Shown here piece by piece: positions 26,474 to 34,480 of a stretch of 64,000 nt of DNA (its first letter is position 1; each line of letters opens with the position of its first letter). Under the pieces are notes generated by a model. It saw nothing but the letters and a program-made list of their open reading frames with translations. It was not told the origin of the DNA and did no database searches. Source of the DNA: ZC4RG29 sp964521255. Its GTDB lineage: Bacteria; Bacteroidota; Bacteroidia; Cytophagales; Cyclobacteriaceae. The stretch covers positions 16,370 through 80,369 of the forward strand of contig CAZFRM010000022.1 of the NCBI GenBank assembly GCA_964521255.1, read 5' to 3'. Position numbers and translations under genes: made by a program.

Positions 26474-26938
26474 TCAGGGATACTTATTCAATATCATTTC
26501 AAGCTCTTCAACCTTTACATTTCGATATAAATCATTATCAATCATTAATGCCGGTGCGCAGTCACACGTACCTAAGCATGGGTTCGGCAGCATCGTAAAC
26601 CGATCGTCTGTTGTTGTCTCACCATACTTTATATTAAGTTGCTTCATGAGATGCTCTCTTATTTTTTCATAGCCCAATACCCAACAACTAATACTATCAC
26701 ATACTAAAATTAAATGACGACCTACCGGCCTTCTGAAAATCAGGTTATAAAAGGTTGCCACCGAATCAAGTTCTTCGGCGCTAATCTCTAAGTAAGAAGC
26801 TACATCTCTCAAACTTTCATCCGATATCCATCGCCTGTTCTCCTGCACAATCTTCAATGCTTCAATACCTGCAGCTCTTTTGTATGGCACCTCTGCAATG
26901 GCGTGATCGATTTTATGTTGTTCTTCAGTAGTTAGCAT
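26474..26938 (-). CDS. nuoE: NADH-quinone oxidoreductase subunit E
   Basis: The 2Fe-2S (N1a) subunit of the complex I NADH module with 154 residues. The ligands are Cys80-x4-Cys85 and Cys121-x3-Cys125 (NPCLGTCDCAP). It is 82 bp after nuoCD and 15 bp before nuoF. The presence of both E and F in each operon indicates that both complex I forms can use NADH, in contrast to Bacteroidota whose complex I lacks E and F. Confidence 0.95.
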   Translation of the reverse strand: MLTTEEQHKIDHAIAEVPYKRAAGIEALKIVQENRRWISDESLRDVASYLEISAEELDSVATFYNLIFRRPVGRHLILVCDSISCWVLGYEKIREHLMKQLNIKYGETTTDDRFTMLPNPCLGTCDCAPALMIDNDLYRNVKVEELEMILNKYP

Positions 26939-27020
26939 TGATTATTTTTAAACAATTATTCAAATATTCAATCCTTCAACTATTTAACTATTCCACTCAT
27001 TCAGTCATTCACTCATTGTC

Positions 27021-28769
27021 TTACCGGTCAATATCCGCCAGGACATAATCCATCGCTCCCAGTATACTCAACAGATCAGCAACTGTGTATCCTTTGCTGA
27101 TGTAGGATATCATTTGCATGTGGGGGAATGATGGTGTTCTTATCCGCATACGATATGGTGATGTATTTCCATCACTGATAGCATAGTAGCTATTAGCGCC
27201 CTTTGTTGCTTCAGTACAACTCATCGCTTCGCCACCGGGAATTACAGGACCCCAGCTCACACCGAGAAAGTGTGTGATTAAAGTTTCAATATCCTGCATG
27301 GTTTGTTTCTTTATGGGAGGCGTTGTGAGCGGATGTTCCGATTTGTATAAACCCTCCGGCATGTTTTTCCAACATTGCTCGATGATGCGAAGGCTTTGTC
27401 TCATCTCTTCGACGCGAACTTTGGCGCGATCATAACAGTCGCCGTTATTTCCTATCGGGATATCAAAATCAAAATTCTCATATCCCGAGTAAGGTTGCTT
27501 CTTTCGAAAATCCCATTCAAATCCACATGCTCTTAATCCGGCTCCGGTAACTCCCCATTCAATAGCTTCTTCAAGTGTATAAATTCCAATGCCTACGGTT
27601 CGTGCTTTGAATAAACTGTTGCGCATCACCATCGCGTCATATTCACGAAGTTTCTTTGGAAAATAATCCAGGAAATTTTTCACCAGTACCTCCCATCCTT
27701 TTGGAAGATCCTGGGCAACCCCACCTATTCTGAACCAATTCGGATGCATTCGACCACCACACACGGCTTCAACCACATCGAAAATTTTTTCACGATCGGT
27801 AAACATGTAAAACACCGGCGACAACTGACCTACATCCTGAGCAAAAGTTCCATACCATACCAGGTGACTTGCGATACGAAAGAATTCACACATCATAATG
27901 CGAATAACTTTTGCGCGATCCGGCACTTCGATGCCTGCCAGCTTTTCTACCGCTAATAAATAAGCAAGATTATTGTTTACGCCACCCAGGTAATCTACTC
28001 TATCGGTATAAGGAATGTAAGTGTGCCACGATTGCCGCTCCGCCATCTTCTCTGCTCCACGATGATGAAATCCAATATCCGGAATTGCATCAACGATATC
28101 TTCTCCATCTAACTGTAACACTATTCGTAGTACGCCATGTGTTCCCGGGTGCTGCGGCCCAATGTTGAGAAACATGAAATCACTATCATCACTCTGCGTT
28201 TGCAATCCCCAGTCTTCCGGGTGAAATTGTAAGTTGGCCTGTTCCCTGTCCTGCTTTTCATCAAACAAACGAAACGGTCCCATCTCCGTAGCTCGCGCAG
28301 GATGTTCTTTCCTTAAAGGATGGCCTTCCCATGTTAAGGGCATTAAAATTCTTCTGAGGTTTGGATGTCCCTCGAACCGGATACCGAACATATCATACAC
28401 TTCACATTCATACCAGTTAGCGTTTGGCCAAAGTTTTGTTATGCTGGGAATGAAAAGATGATCAGCATGCAGCGCTACCTTCAGACGTATGAAACTGTTT
28501 CGTCCGAAAGAGAAAAGATGATAAACAACTGAGAAATGAGGTGAAGGATAACCCAGCTCCTTCTTTCGTGAACGTTCATCTATTGCCGTGATATCATAGA
28601 GAAGGAGAAATGGCTTGGGGATGGCTGTCTTTAAATATTGCAAAACCTCAACAACTTTTTCCGATGGCAACCACAAGGTGACAATATCATCCTTAGTCGC
28701 CTGCCTGGTGAAAGTATCTTCACCAAACTTCAACTGTAAAAGCTCTGTTGGATCGAGAGACAGGGACAT
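27021..28769 (-). CDS. nuoCD: Fused NADH-quinone oxidoreductase subunit C/D
   Basis: 582 residues combining NuoC (about 1-185, with the hallmark YECEVYDMFGIRFEGHPNLRR and LRKEHPAR) and NuoD (from about residue 195, with LNIGPQHPGTHGVLRIVLQL, GFHHRGAEKMAERQSW and a C-terminal half ending AMDYVLADIDR). The fusion is known in enterobacteria and several Bacteroidota. It forms most of the quinone-site connecting module with NuoB. In the other operon of this window the same proteins are encoded separately, so the two operons have different histories. The gene is preceded by 116 bp with short direct and inverted repeats. Confidence 0.96.
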   Translation of the reverse strand: MSLSLDPTELLQLKFGEDTFTRQATKDDIVTLWLPSEKVVEVLQYLKTAIPKPFLLLYDITAIDERSRKKELGYPSPHFSVVYHLFSFGRNSFIRLKVALHADHLFIPSITKLWPNANWYECEVYDMFGIRFEGHPNLRRILMPLTWEGHPLRKEHPARATEMGPFRLFDEKQDREQANLQFHPEDWGLQTQSDDSDFMFLNIGPQHPGTHGVLRIVLQLDGEDIVDAIPDIGFHHRGAEKMAERQSWHTYIPYTDRVDYLGGVNNNLAYLLAVEKLAGIEVPDRAKVIRIMMCEFFRIASHLVWYGTFAQDVGQLSPVFYMFTDREKIFDVVEAVCGGRMHPNWFRIGGVAQDLPKGWEVLVKNFLDYFPKKLREYDAMVMRNSLFKARTVGIGIYTLEEAIEWGVTGAGLRACGFEWDFRKKQPYSGYENFDFDIPIGNNGDCYDRAKVRVEEMRQSLRIIEQCWKNMPEGLYKSEHPLTTPPIKKQTMQDIETLITHFLGVSWGPVIPGGEAMSCTEATKGANSYYAISDGNTSPYRMRIRTPSFPHMQMISYISKGYTVADLLSILGAMDYVLADIDR

Positions 28770-28814
28770 GTTATCAGTTAAGTGGTTTTTAGTTAATCGT
28801 TATTCGTAAGACAG

Positions 28815-28880
28815 AGGTCATTAGTCAGTAGTCATTGGAGATGTATTACTAATGACTAATGACTAATGACCATTGACTAT
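28815..28880. repeat. Short AATGACT-type repeats between nuoB and nuoCD
   Basis: The heptamer ACTAATG is repeated in tandem three times (28848-28868), and the flanks contain its inverted form (gtcattagtcagtagtcatt). The same TCATTAG/CTAATGA units appear at 42581-42643 and near 62441-62475. They can fold into hairpins. Function is unknown; the location is intercistronic in the nuo operon. Confidence 0.65.
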
Positions 28881-28885
28881 TGCCT

Positions 28886-29527
28886 TCACATCGCTTCATC
28901 TGGCGAACGGAACTCTACCATCTTCTTCCGCATTTCTGCTTTTCTATCTTTCACCGAAATTTTTTCTGGCCTTATCACACCTTGCTCGCCAATCGTCCAG
29001 CTTAGGGGCCGCGTTTCTTGTCCTACTCTTTCTGCAAGCAATGTGAGTCCTTCCATAAACGCATCAGGTCTTGGTGGACAACCCGGAACATACACATCCA
29101 CCGGGAGAAATTTATCCACGCCCTGAACTACACTATAGATGTCATACATTCCACCCGAGTTGGCACATGATCCCATTGATATTACCCAACGTGGCTCCAT
29201 CATTTGTTCGTGAAGACGTTTTATGATCGGCGCCATTTTTATAAATACTGTTCCGGCGATGATCATGACATCTGCTTCGCGCGGCGTTCCCCGGATTACT
29301 TCTGCACCGAACCGTGCCACGTCATATTTCGGTGTCATACTGGTAGCCATTTCAACAAAGCAGCAAGACAATCCAAAATGAAAAGGCCACATAGAGTTTT
29401 TCCTGCCCCATCTTAGCAGGTCGTGAACGGTGCTCAATACCATACTTTGTTGCACGGCCTCTTCCATTGAGCTTGTACCGCGCAATGCACCTACCGGATT
29501 GTTTGCATTACTTATCCACCAATTCAT
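28886..29527 (-). CDS. nuoB: NADH-quinone oxidoreductase subunit B
   Basis: The cluster N2 subunit with 213 residues. The ligands are visible as Cys55-Cys56 (GLSCCFVEMATS), Cys121 (GSCANSGG) and Cys150 (PGCPPRPD). The open frame overlaps the end of nuoA by 20 bp; a Met at residue 21 would remove the overlap, so the start is uncertain. Compared with the second NuoB it has longer N- and C-terminal extensions. The 116-bp spacer to nuoCD carries repeats. Confidence 0.95.
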   Translation of the reverse strand: MNWWISNANNPVGALRGTSSMEEAVQQSMVLSTVHDLLRWGRKNSMWPFHFGLSCCFVEMATSMTPKYDVARFGAEVIRGTPREADVMIIAGTVFIKMAPIIKRLHEQMMEPRWVISMGSCANSGGMYDIYSVVQGVDKFLPVDVYVPGCPPRPDAFMEGLTLLAERVGQETRPLSWTIGEQGVIRPEKISVKDRKAEMRKKMVEFRSPDEAM

Positions 29528-29954
29528 GCGAAATATTTTTCTTGATTAGCTTTTTATATGCCTTAATAATTTTCTTTCCATCTGGCCCAAAATTCAGCGC
29601 ACCGTTTCTCCATTCGTAGATAAGAACAATAAAGAGCAGGCCTATAAAAACAACAACACCGGCGTATCCTACCCAGCCGAGTTCTCTAAATGCAATAGCC
29701 CATGAGAAAATGAAAATCGTCTCCACGTCAAAGATGACGAAGAGCATGGCGATGAGATAAAACTGGGAAGAGAAACGCAATCGTGCAGATCCGGCACTAA
29801 GTATACCCCCTTCGTAGGGCTCGTCGGTCGCACGTTCTTTATGATGCTGTCCGAGAAAATGGGACAGTATTAGAATGGCGCCGATTAATGTAAAAACTAT
29901 AGCACCATAGACCAGTAAAGGCCATAACACGGTATTTTCATCAGCACTTTCCAA
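29508..29954 (-). CDS. nuoA: NADH-quinone oxidoreductase subunit A
   Basis: The first gene of the complete nuo operon. It has 148 residues with three membrane helices. Family features are the loop EPYEGGILSAGSARLRFSSQFY and the following LFVIFDVETIFIFSWAI. The C-terminal tail is longer than in the second NuoA (124 residues) and is Lys-rich. The start codon is TTG, supported by a GGAGG Shine-Dalgarno sequence ten bases upstream (29965-29969) and by the lack of a better in-frame ATG; a strong SD is rare in this window. Confidence 0.93.
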   Translation of the reverse strand: MESADENTVLWPLLVYGAIVFTLIGAILILSHFLGQHHKERATDEPYEGGILSAGSARLRFSSQFYLIAMLFVIFDVETIFIFSWAIAFRELGWVGYAGVVVFIGLLFIVLIYEWRNGALNFGPDGKKIIKAYKKLIKKNISHELVDK

Positions 29955-29964
29955 AACTAATTTG

Positions 29965-29969
29965 CCTCC
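29965..29969 (-). promoter_or_regulatory. Shine-Dalgarno GGAGG deciding the TTG start of nuoA
   Basis: GGAGG on the minus strand, ten bases before the TTG codon at 29954. It is the clearest ribosome-binding site seen in the window and supports the non-ATG start of the first nuo gene. Confidence 0.65.
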
Positions 29970-30154
29970 AGCAAATCACTTTAAGTTTTGATTAACTGAG
30001 ATACCAGAAATGGGAAACCTCTTCTACAATTTATTTATTTGCAAAAGTGGCAACGCGAGACGCTAAATCGATTGCTTTGTATCAAGGTAGAACATGTCTT
30101 TATAAAAACCAAAGACAAGTTTATTTTTTGTAACAATGATTCTAGAGTTTTAAA

Positions 30155-30740
30155 ATGCTCTTTTTCCCACAGAATTCGCAGATTGAAATGCACGCAGATT
30201 TGCGCTGAAGATTTATCTGCGACTTTTTCTGTGCTATTTCAATCCGGATGATCTGCGGGAATGTATGTTCAAGCGCAAGATTTTCTAAGGCTTACCTTAA
30301 AGCACGTACCGATACCGTTCAGTTTCGAAATAAGCGGACTCTACTGCAATGTCATTAAGTTAAGGAAATCCATAGCACAAAGAAATCACAAGGTTCCTTT
30401 TAATCAAGCAATCAAGGTACCTGCATTGCGTGTCGTGATCGTTTGCATTTCATAGAACATGCCCAGTCGACACACTGGCATTTATTTATTCATTTAACCC
30501 GGAGCTAAGCTCCGGGCTACAGACAGGAAATCCCTACGGGATTATAATTATTTAACTAATTCCTTAATCTTCTCACTACAACTGAACTAAAAAAGATTAT
30601 CAACATGCGCTTGCTTGAACCATAGAAATCACAGAGGAGACACAGAGAAATTCCAAAGAAAATACCCTCTGTGATTTCTCTGAGCTTCTTTGAGGCCTCT
30701 GTGTAATAACTGTATTCCCTCAATTTAATGACATTGCTCT
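30155..30740. repeat. Composite repeat block upstream of the nuo operon
   Basis: This fills most of the 798-bp gene-free stretch 29955-30752. The left part (about 30158-30365) matches the reverse complement of 48055-48290: cgcagatttgcgctgaaga, then ggcttaccttaaagcacgta, then gataccgttcagtttc, then GCAATGTCATTAAGTTAAGG. The right end (30678-30737) matches 48018-48076 directly. Thus GCAATGTCATTAA occurs at both 30346 and, inverted, at 30737, bounding a 392-bp segment with near-identical 20-bp inverted ends (18 of 20 match). Between them lie a CCCGGAGCT hairpin (30498-30516) and an inverted AATCACAGAGG/CCTCTGTGATT pair. No protein-coding gene was recognised. Confidence 0.7.
30498..30516. repeat. 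CCCGGAGCT hairpin
   Basis: A 9-bp stem (CCCGGAGCT with AGCTCCGGG) separated by one base, followed by a second small inverted repeat AATCCC-tac-GGGATT at 30530-30544. It is GC-rich against an AT-rich background and nested in the composite repeat block. It is probably a dispersed palindromic repeat rather than a terminator, as no T-run follows. Confidence 0.6.
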
Positions 30741-30752
30741 AACTGATGGATA

Positions 30753-31403
30753 TCAAAACCTGCCAAACTTCAAAGTAACATTAACAGAAGCGCCGCTTAA
30801 GTCTTTATCTGAAAGTCCTTTGCCTTTACTGCCATCTGTAAAACGGTAGGACACTCCGGGGCTGAATCGCATCCACTTAAGAACGTTAAGCTCAAGCTGA
30901 ATACCAGGCTCTATTACAAAGAACCAATTTTCATCATAATCATAGTTGTAATCGCCAGCGTTTTCATAGTCGTTCCACGACGAAGGCCGGTAGTATTGAA
31001 ATGTAAAGCCCGCTCCGGTAGTCACGTGAAAACCAACATGCACAGCTTTGTTGGAAGCAATTATATAATCGGTTACTAAACCAACCTGGCCATATTGATA
31101 GCTCATTCGCAATCCAGGCATCGAACTGAAAGATTCAGGAACTTCTATGTAATTGGTGCTACCGGTAAATCCCCCTCCAATCAATAATTTTTGATTTATA
31201 AACCATCCACCATATAACTCAACCATGTTGGCGAATTCTCCATTTATAGAAGTGAACTTGTTGGAAATTGCCCCATAACCACCTGATTTCTTAGGGCCGC
31301 TAAAAATCGTTTCAACATTGTCTTGTCCCTTAACTGTATGCATCAGGCCGCTAAATAAAACGACCAACACGATATACCTGATTGTTGTCATAGCTAAATT
31401 CAT
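30753..31403 (-). CDS. Probable outer-membrane beta-barrel protein
   Basis: 216 residues with an N-terminal signal peptide (hydrophobic core IVLVVLFSGLM, cleavage likely near VKGQ). The mature protein alternates hydrophobic and polar residues with many aromatics and glycines, for example FTGSTNYIEVP, YQYGQVGLVTDYII and GYNYDYDE-like loops, and ends in a strand with a terminal Phe (VNVTLKFGRF), the classical barrel-assembly signal. This fits an 8-stranded OmpA/OmpW-like barrel. No specific ligand or function is recognised. It is a single gene preceded by the Gfo/Idh/MocA gene on the same strand. Confidence 0.75.
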   Translation of the reverse strand: MNLAMTTIRYIVLVVLFSGLMHTVKGQDNVETIFSGPKKSGGYGAISNKFTSINGEFANMVELYGGWFINQKLLIGGGFTGSTNYIEVPESFSSMPGLRMSYQYGQVGLVTDYIIASNKAVHVGFHVTTGAGFTFQYYRPSSWNDYENAGDYNYDYDENWFFVIEPGIQLELNVLKWMRFSPGVSYRFTDGSKGKGLSDKDLSGASVNVTLKFGRF

Positions 31404-31464
31404 TTTCCTGGATAGGACAACAGACTAATCTCCTACCCCTATTAAAAAATGGAATAATTTATAT

Positions 31465-32523
31465 TCAGCTTTGAAAATGAATAGTCCTTCCTTCTTTACT
31501 GCTCCGGATAACCGCTTCGATTATTTTAATTACATCTAAGGCTTGCTCAGGTTTAACAATGAGTTCTCCGCCTTCGCGAATAGCAGAATAAAGGTTATCG
31601 TAAAACCCGAGGTAGTTGCCTTGAAGGGTTTCAATCCGGCCTTTATAATGCAATGAATTAATTTGAGTGTTCAACATACCCCAGTTTTCAACGGCATCAA
31701 CTCCCCAACCCTCCGAGCCTGGTTTACCACCCTCTTTCAATGCTTGTTCCTGCGGATCGATTCCATACTTTATAAACGACCCGTTCACACCATGAAGGAT
31801 GAATCTTGGACCTGGTTCCCTTACGAGGTAGCTTGACTTCAATATTACCTGATGACTTTTATAATACAGATGGATGTCATAATAATCATCTGACTTTCCT
31901 CCTTCCCGTTGAACACCGGTGGTTGCTGAAAGTGATTGAGGCATCCCAAAAAGATCAAGCGCCTGGTCGATGAGATGTGAGCCAAGATTATAAAGTATGC
32001 CACCCCCGGGCCCCATTGACTCTTTCCATGTTGTATAATCTACCGCCGGGCGATAACGATCATAGTGAGCCTCAAATTCTACCAACGGGCCCAGCACGCC
32101 ACCTTCAATAACTTTTTGAACTGTTTTAGAATCACCGTCCCACCTTCTGTTATGAAAAACGGTAAGCACTTTCTTTTTCCTGATGGCCAGTTCAATGAGT
32201 TCACTCCCCTCGTCATAAGAAGTAACAAATGGCTTCTCGACCACCGCATGCTTACCTGATTCGAGTACCCTTTTTGTTAGTTCATAGTGGCTATCATGGG
32301 GGGTGTTAACAATCACCAATTCGATGTCTGCATCGGCTATAATCTCTTCAAAGTTCCGTACCACCTGTACCTCCGGGTAACGTAACCTGGCTCTGTCTTT
32401 TGATCGTTCCAGTATCTTTGCTAAACGAAATCCATTATGGGCGGTGAGTAATGGTGAGTGAAAAATCTCCCCCGACATACCATAGGAAAGGATAGCTGTA
32501 TTGATAGGTTTGTGTTGAGTCAT
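31465..32523 (-). CDS. Gfo/Idh/MocA-family NAD(P)-dependent oxidoreductase
   Basis: 352 residues with a Rossmann fold at the N-terminus (INTAILSYGMSGEIFHSPLL) and the family signature VEKPFVTSYDEGSELI, where the Lys of EKP contacts cofactor and substrate. The middle contains the characteristic GGGILYNLGSHLIDQALDLFG with the active-site His region. Family members oxidise or reduce sugars, inositols and related compounds; the substrate cannot be assigned here. It resembles the YvaA/YdgJ scyllo-inositol-dehydrogenase branch. Confidence 0.9.
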   Translation of the reverse strand: MTQHKPINTAILSYGMSGEIFHSPLLTAHNGFRLAKILERSKDRARLRYPEVQVVRNFEEIIADADIELVIVNTPHDSHYELTKRVLESGKHAVVEKPFVTSYDEGSELIELAIRKKKVLTVFHNRRWDGDSKTVQKVIEGGVLGPLVEFEAHYDRYRPAVDYTTWKESMGPGGGILYNLGSHLIDQALDLFGMPQSLSATTGVQREGGKSDDYYDIHLYYKSHQVILKSSYLVREPGPRFILHGVNGSFIKYGIDPQEQALKEGGKPGSEGWGVDAVENWGMLNTQINSLHYKGRIETLQGNYLGFYDNLYSAIREGGELIVKPEQALDVIKIIEAVIRSSKEGRTIHFQS

Positions 32524-32623
32524 GAACTAAAAATGTGGGATTGAAATTTTTTATCAAAGCGATATGTGTTTAGTGAAAGATATTTCTTTAACTTTTGGAA
32601 AGAAACAAAATCCTTATAATGCT

Positions 32624-32950
32624 ATGGCAAAAAAAGCTAAGAAGAAAGTATCAAAAGCGAAACCCAAAAAGTCCGCTAAAAAGGCAGTGAAGAAAGCTGC
32701 AAAGAAAGTAAAAAAAGCCGTGAAGAAAGTTGCAACGAAAGTTAAGAAAGTCGCGAAGAAGGTTAAGAAAGCTGCGAAGAAAGCTGTTAAAAAAGTAACT
32801 AAACCTGCAAAGAAAAAAGTTACCAGGAAGGCCACCCCTAAACCTGTTTCAGCTCCGGCCCCCGCTCCGGTTCCTCCTCCAGCGCCAAGCACACCACCAC
32901 CATCTATCTTCAGCGCTGAGCCAACTTCAGAAGACTCCGGCTCCTTGTGA
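32624..32950 (+). CDS. Histone H1-like, Lys/Ala-rich basic protein
   Basis: About 108 residues. Residues 1-72 are almost entirely Lys and Ala with Val and Thr, in a loose KKAVKKAAKKV repeat, like eukaryotic histone H1 tails and the bacterial HC1/AlgP-type proteins. A Pro/Ala stretch (SAPAPAPVPPPAPSTPPP) and an acidic Ser-rich tail follow. It probably binds DNA or RNA nonspecifically. The frame begins 20 codons upstream, but the ATG at 32624 (MAKKAKKK) gives the typical start. A symmetric terminator follows directly. The antisense frame is open only because of composition. Confidence 0.8.
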   Translation: MAKKAKKKVSKAKPKKSAKKAVKKAAKKVKKAVKKVATKVKKVAKKVKKAAKKAVKKVTKPAKKKVTRKATPKPVSAPAPAPVPPPAPSTPPPSIFSAEPTSEDSGSL

Positions 32951-32961
32951 TCCGGCTGAGA

Positions 32962-32996
32962 AAAAAAAAGCGATGATTCTCTCATCGCTTTTTTTT
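32962..32996. terminator. Bidirectional rho-independent terminator
   Basis: GCGATGA-ttctc-TCATCGC flanked by a run of nine A on the left and eight T on the right. It lies between the convergent ends of the histone-like gene (+) and the MreB-like gene (-) and can serve both. Confidence 0.9.
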
Positions 32997-33018
32997 ATTT
33001 CGTTATGAAATGGAATTG

Positions 33019-34044
33019 CTAATTAAAGAGCACCCCTTTGTGCTTTTTAGTATCCTTTAAGACTTTCGATAATCCCTTGCTCACATTATATATAGAGTCT
33101 TTATCGAGATGCACCTTAAGGTTAATCTTTGATTCAAATCTTTCTTTAAGGCCACGGAGCATAGCGCCACCTCCCGTGACGAACAAGCCGCTCTCATAAA
33201 TATCCGCTGCCAGTTCCGGAGGGCAGGTCTCAAGAGTTTGTACGATTCCTAATTCAATGGAAGAGATAGACTTGTCCAATACCTCTGATACCTCACAGTG
33301 GTTGATCTTTCTCAACATAGGTATACCGGATATAAGGTCTTTACCGCGTACCATCATTGGTTGGGGTGCATTTTTGAGGTCACATATAACTGATCCTACC
33401 TGGATTTTAACTTGCTCGGCAGTCTTCATTCCAATAGCCATATTATACGTCCTGCGAAAATGATCCTGAATAGCCATATCAAATGAATCACCTGCAGTTT
33501 TCAATGATTGGAACGCTGCTACACCCGAAAGAGAGATAACTACAATTTCTGTAATGCCTCCACCTATATCTAACACCAGTTTTCCTTCAGGGGCATTGAT
33601 ATTTAAATCCAGGCCAATGGCAGCAGCCAATGGTTCATAGATGAGATACTTGTTTTTAGAACTGAATTGATCTGTAACGTCACGCAACGCTCTACGCTCA
33701 ACCTCTGTGGTATGGTATGGAACGCCTACAACTATGTTTTCGAAACCTGTTAACCAGGAGCCTGAATAAACCTGGTGAACAAGGGCATGAATCAACTTTG
33801 TTGCAGAATCATAATCGGCAATTACGCCACCCCGCATCGGCTTAACCGGTTTGAGTTCATCATGCGTTTTCTCGTACATGGCGTAAGCGCTGTTACCCAC
33901 AGCTTTCACCGAATTATCTTCAGTATTAAAAACAATACAGGAAGGTTGAGAAAGAAGTACCCTGTCTTTATCCGCGACAGTAGTATTTGTATTTCCGAGG
34001 TCGAGGGCAAAGCTTCTGTTGCGGTTAAACTTTAGATTAAGCAT
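33019..34044 (-). CDS. MreB-like bacterial actin (solitary)
   Basis: 341 residues with the actin-fold nucleotide-binding motifs: phosphate-1 FALDLGNTNTTVAD (about 12-25), phosphate-2 LVLDIGGGITEIVVISL (about 157-173) and the adenosine motif GLFVTGGGAMLRGL near residue 290. The segment MRGGVIADYDSATKLIHALV is typical of MreB, which forms membrane-associated filaments guiding wall synthesis. The N-terminus differs from housekeeping MreB (LGNTNT instead of LGTANT), and there are no mreC, mreD, pbp2 or rodA genes nearby, so this may be a paralogue rather than the main MreB. Confidence 0.85.
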   Translation of the reverse strand: MLNLKFNRNRSFALDLGNTNTTVADKDRVLLSQPSCIVFNTEDNSVKAVGNSAYAMYEKTHDELKPVKPMRGGVIADYDSATKLIHALVHQVYSGSWLTGFENIVVGVPYHTTEVERRALRDVTDQFSSKNKYLIYEPLAAAIGLDLNINAPEGKLVLDIGGGITEIVVISLSGVAAFQSLKTAGDSFDMAIQDHFRRTYNMAIGMKTAEQVKIQVGSVICDLKNAPQPMMVRGKDLISGIPMLRKINHCEVSEVLDKSISSIELGIVQTLETCPPELAADIYESGLFVTGGGAMLRGLKERFESKINLKVHLDKDSIYNVSKGLSKVLKDTKKHKGVLFN

Positions 34045-34480
34045 AGTATGATTCAGAATTAAAAGTTATCAAAGTTCTAAACTTTATGATGAGACTCACT
34101 TATAAAACGTAAAATAATATTACATCGTATCGAATTTATCTTACTATCACTGCCTTCACAGGAATTGAAGTTAAACCCTGGACAGGTAAGGAGCGGTCGA
34201 ATCCTTTTCCGAAAGCTTACGGATCTTCCGGAGCTACTCTTTGTCGGTTGGAACAGGAAACTTAATTGGCAAAAAATGTTGACTGTCGATCAAAACAACA
34301 TTTGAATGGATCAGTAGCTTAGCCATAATCCGTAAGCATGTGGAGTCGTTACCTGAATTTGCCCCGGATAAAATCCATCGATCAGAAAATCTGGTAAGGT
34401 GAGCTTTGAGGTTGATGATAAATAAAACTAAAGAAACTGTTCATTATGAGATACTACCTTACGGTGACGATGGGGAAATT
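34045..34480. other. Intergenic stretch with nothing recognised
   Basis: 436 bp between the histidine kinase gene end and the MreB-like gene start, both on the minus strand. No open frame with family resemblance, RNA gene, strong hairpin or repeat shared with the rest of the window was seen. It must contain the mreB-like promoter and may contain a decayed gene. Confidence 0.4.

Noticed and set aside
28815..28880. Tandem heptamers considered as a CRISPR-like array
   Set aside because: Units are too short, without spacers, and no cas genes are present.
29955..30752. Gene-free stretch scanned for tRNA or small RNA genes
   Set aside because: No tRNA-like arms or CCA end were found; the structure is explained by repeats.
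32614..32985. 123-codon minus-strand open frame opposite the histone-like gene
   Set aside because: Its Phe/Ala-rich low-complexity translation is the mirror of the Lys/Ala codon repeats on the other strand.
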